Assembly (NCBI GenBank): GCA_026014805.1
Contig: JAOZHR010000002.1
Span: 1 to 64,000, forward strand
Source of the DNA: Candidatus Bathyarchaeota archaeon
Lineage (GTDB): Archaea > Thermoproteota > Bathyarchaeia > Bathyarchaeales > SOJC01
Reading direction: 5' to 3'
Length of the DNA: 64,000 bases
The translations under genes and the position numbers were made by a program. The notes under the pieces are model-generated. The model did not search any database and was not told the origin of the DNA. It saw only the letters and a program-made list of their open reading frames with translations. Below, piece after piece: positions 61,299 through 64,000 of the stretch. Position 1 is the first letter of the stretch. The number at the start of each line of letters is the position of its first letter.

Positions 61299-63126
61299 CC
61301 ACGACAAGCGAGGAGCAGGCTCCATAATCGGAGCAGTATTCATTCTACTCATCATCATGTCTGGCTTCACATTTTACACTCTCAACATCAACGTAACAGA
61401 AGATTACACAACAACTTTAAAAGACATGCAAGAGCTGGACTTCAGAAAAAACAAGGAAAGCATCGAGTTTAAAAGTGTCTCGAAAACCAGCGGAGATAAG
61501 CTAAACATAACTGTCAAGAATACCGGTTCTTATCAGATCCATCTCATCTGGCTAGGAATTTTCAACGAGACCGCCACTCCTGACACCCAAGACTACTATG
61601 AACTAGATGTTTACGCTGATCCAGATGACACAGTGACTAACATAGGTTCCAGCGTCACAATTTCCGCGGGTCACCTAAGAATCCAATTAGTCACGAAACT
61701 TGGAAACACATTCGGCACAAGCTATCCTGAAGAAGAAACCGGATACAATTTTGTAGATGAAGAAGGTGACCCTCCCACAATAGGAAGCCACAGTCTCTTT
61801 TCAGCGCAACAAGCAGGTCCAGACGGCATAGTGGATACTCTAACAGAGGAGAATATTGTGGGCTCTTACACGGAGCTTTGGTCAGATACGTTCAAACCAA
61901 CAGCTGCGGCTACTTGGGAAAATAAAAGCCTAGATTCTTATGGTGTTCCAGCGAATAGTGTTGCAATCGTTCATATTTACCAGGATGAATCAGCTAACGC
62001 AAAGAAAGATGGTGGTGTGAGAGCAGTAGGCAGCTCCTTGAATCGTTACATTCCTATGCATGAAGCTGAAGCTGGTGGACTCGTCATTGTATCTATGATG
62101 GTTCAAGTTAATGCAAATGAAAGCATCGAGATTTATGCTGAGACTATTGCTGATAATACAATCTCGTTTCGAGTCATTGGATACTTTACTGGAACCACTT
62201 ACACAGAGAAGTTTGAAAATTGGAATCCAGACTATGATAGTTCCTGGACGGACAAAGACCTCTACACGGATTATGGAGTACCGAAAGGTAGTGTGGCTGA
62301 AATCTTTGTCGCCAACGCTGATACTGGTGCTCAGAGAAATGTAGGTGTGAGGACAGATGGCTCATCCCTAGACAGATACGTATCAATTCATGAGTCAGAA
62401 GGAGGCGGACAGGACGGATTTACCATGGGCGTCAAGACCGACGCGAACACTGGAAAAATTGAGTGTTATAATACCGGCACCACTGGTAACTTCTACCTTC
62501 TAGGCTATTTCGACAGCAACATTGACTACGTTGAGAGGATGGACAGTTTGGATGCTGCGAGCGCCGATGTATGGGAAGATGAAACACTTCCAACTCCTGC
62601 AAACGCAGTTGTTGAAGTTTTGGTGGAAAACGATGCAGACGGAAGAGAAAGATATGGTGGTGCCAGAGCTAACTCTTCATCTCTTGATAGACGAGTACTG
62701 ATTCATGAGGGTGAATCAGGCGGATTGACGGGTGGAAGATGGAGCGTCCAGTCCGATGTCTCAAGCACCATAGAGATTTATGAGGACAGAACCCAAGACA
62801 TCAAGTTTTCTTTAGTGGGGTATTGGATATTGGAAAACTATCAGTTAAACTTGGAGGTTCAATGGACAACAGCCGAGTATGACGAAGCAAATGAATGGTT
62901 GAGTATTTATGGAGGAACGATGGGATCAGAAGACATTCTCGTAGACGTCTGGAACGGCACTGCATGGAATAATGTTTTCACAGATTTGTCAAGTGGATGG
63001 AATAGTGTTGATGTCTCTTCCTACTTGACTTCATCGACCTTCACGATTAGATTTAGATCAATAGGTGATGCTACTCAAGCCGACGAATGGGAAATAGATG
63101 CAACATTCTTGCATGCTTGGACTTGA
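61276..63126 (+). CDS. Large pilin-like protein with three beta-repeats (616 aa)
   Basis: Starts MWCTGKLSHDKRGAGSIIGA, again a class III signal (KRG then a hydrophobic helix). The helical stem is followed by an archaellin-type strand block (LNITVKNTGSYQIHLIWLGI). Residues about 215-515 hold three copies of a 100-residue unit marked by GVRAVGSSLNRYIPMHE, GVRTDGSSLDRYVSIHE and GARANSSSLDRRVLIHE. A jelly-roll-like C-terminus follows. The size suits a tip adhesin or minor subunit. It overlaps pilin 2 by 23 bp, which argues for co-translation. Confidence 0.7.
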   Translation: MWCTGKLSHDKRGAGSIIGAVFILLIIMSGFTFYTLNINVTEDYTTTLKDMQELDFRKNKESIEFKSVSKTSGDKLNITVKNTGSYQIHLIWLGIFNETATPDTQDYYELDVYADPDDTVTNIGSSVTISAGHLRIQLVTKLGNTFGTSYPEEETGYNFVDEEGDPPTIGSHSLFSAQQAGPDGIVDTLTEENIVGSYTELWSDTFKPTAAATWENKSLDSYGVPANSVAIVHIYQDESANAKKDGGVRAVGSSLNRYIPMHEAEAGGLVIVSMMVQVNANESIEIYAETIADNTISFRVIGYFTGTTYTEKFENWNPDYDSSWTDKDLYTDYGVPKGSVAEIFVANADTGAQRNVGVRTDGSSLDRYVSIHESEGGGQDGFTMGVKTDANTGKIECYNTGTTGNFYLLGYFDSNIDYVERMDSLDAASADVWEDETLPTPANAVVEVLVENDADGRERYGGARANSSSLDRRVLIHEGESGGLTGGRWSVQSDVSSTIEIYEDRTQDIKFSLVGYWILENYQLNLEVQWTTAEYDEANEWLSIYGGTMGSEDILVDVWNGTAWNNVFTDLSSGWNSVDVSSYLTSSTFTIRFRSIGDATQADEWEIDATFLHAWT

Positions 63127-63132
63127 GAAAAG

Positions 63133-64000
63133 ATGAGCAAGACCTCTATCAACCAACAACGCATTCTCTCTCGATTCCAGAAGTTGATCAGCAAAATCAA
63201 AGCGAAAGTGTCTTTCATCAACAAACGACTTCACAAGCTGAGTAGAAACGCAAAGAGATTATTAATCATCAACACTGCGAAAATCAAAATGGGTACACTC
63301 AAGCAACACATTGACACTATTGCAAAAAGCGTAGTGGCCAAACTAAGAAAACTAGGAATCCCCGTCGATTTTTGGAGGCTCAGTCTCGAAAACAAACCTC
63401 ACACATCTCAACCACAAAAAGCTCTGCTTAAAGAAACAGAATCATCGGCGCGGGCGCAACCGCTCGCCTTTAAGGAATTCTACGCGGTTAATGCTCCATT
63501 CGGATACGTGGGGATAGACGTCAACAAGGAAACTGGAAAACTTCAGTATCTAACCGTTGAACCAACAATGGACGAACACGAGAAACAAACTCTCAGAAGA
63601 CTCAAAACAATCATAAAGGAAGAGGCTAACGTTCCCTTATTCATTCTCAAGGACGAAACTCTCACAGAAGACTATCTAACAAATCAAATCAAACGAGCCA
63701 TGAAAACCTTCAAACTAAAGATCTCCGAAGACTCAGTTGAAAAATTCATCTACTACATGAAAAGAGACTTCCTCGGCTACGGCATCCTCGACATCCTCAT
63801 CCGAGACCCAAACATCGAAGACATCAGCTGCAACGGCACAGAAATTCCAATCTATGTTTGGCACAGATACCACGAGTCAATTCCCACCAACGTCATATAC
63901 CACTCAAAAGAAGAATTAGGCTCCTTCATCACACGACTAGCCTACAAAGCAGGACACCAAATATCAGTTTCAAGGCCAATCCTTGAAGGAGCCCTTCCCG
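63133..64000 (+). CDS. Type IV pilus/archaellum secretion ATPase, N-terminal part (runs off window)
   Basis: The ATG at 63133 opens a frame continuing to the last base. After a basic, helical N-terminal 75 residues (FQKLISKIKAKVSFINKRLH), a conserved part begins: FYAVNAPFGYVGID, FLGYGILDILIRDPNIEDIS, SFITRLAYKAGHQISVSRPI then LEGALP. These are the N-terminal blocks of ArlI/GspE-type assembly ATPases. The Walker motifs lie beyond the window. Adjacency (6 bp after the large pilin) shows the genes form an assembly operon. Confidence 0.85.
   Translation, partial: MSKTSINQQRILSRFQKLISKIKAKVSFINKRLHKLSRNAKRLLIINTAKIKMGTLKQHIDTIAKSVVAKLRKLGIPVDFWRLSLENKPHTSQPQKALLKETESSARAQPLAFKEFYAVNAPFGYVGIDVNKETGKLQYLTVEPTMDEHEKQTLRRLKTIIKEEANVPLFILKDETLTEDYLTNQIKRAMKTFKLKISEDSVEKFIYYMKRDFLGYGILDILIRDPNIEDISCNGTEIPIYVWHRYHESIPTNVIYHSKEELGSFITRLAYKAGHQISVSRPILEGALP

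Overview
The window looks like a chromosomal segment of an uncultured archaeon, most likely Bathyarchaeia (Thermoproteota, 'MCG'). The support is archaeal core genes (NreA, NucS/EndoMS, archaeal-type AsnRS, UbiA-type ether-lipid prenyltransferase), the tetrahydromethanopterin C1 pathway (Mch plus formylmethanofuran dehydrogenase A, B, C, D), large secreted proteins of a style common in that lineage, type IV pilin/archaellin-like genes with a secretion ATPase, and a full bacterial-type chemotaxis set. The lineage is an inference; no rRNA gene is present.

Layout. 1-8.6 kb: housekeeping and repair genes (antiporter fragment, UbiA, AsnRS, NreA, zinc-ribbon proteins, M24 hydrolase, NucS, methyltransferase, PLP dehydratase). 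8.7-16.8 kb: C1 metabolism on the minus strand, fwdD-fwdB and fwdA-fwdC-mch, split by about 2.7 kb of accessory DNA holding a tRNA 3'-end remnant, a collagen-like surface protein, a VOC protein and a decayed gene. 17-21 kb: a UvrD-family helicase and an unusual MCM-tail-like protein without a visible ATPase core. 21.4-24.8 kb: a tight four-gene operon of two thiolase-fold proteins lacking the catalytic Cys/His and two DUF35 zinc-ribbon/OB proteins. 24.8-28.4 kb: MazG-like, ICMT-like and arsR-acr3 genes. 28.9-37.7 kb: three large exported proteins (1313, 472 and 1014 aa), the last a candidate surface-layer protein. 38-47.3 kb: mixed regulators, methylglyoxal synthase, small zinc and membrane proteins, a broken ATPase gene, an MFS carrier and a TrmB regulator.

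47.3-64 kb is the most striking part. It carries mcp-cheW-cheB-cheA, cheYC (receiver-CheC fusion)-cheD, cheC-cheY, a ferritin-like gene whose first 26 codons and leader come from cheC, a four-gene AbrB-like/degenerate-RecA/KaiC/V4R operon, a second V4R gene, and pilin/archaellin genes leading into the secretion ATPase. Six transcription units here share one composite promoter: GTCAC, 17-18 bp, then GGTTACAC running into CCTTAGATA. This ties chemotaxis, the KaiC/V4R module, the ferritin-like fusion and the filament genes into one apparent regulon that I do not recognise as described.
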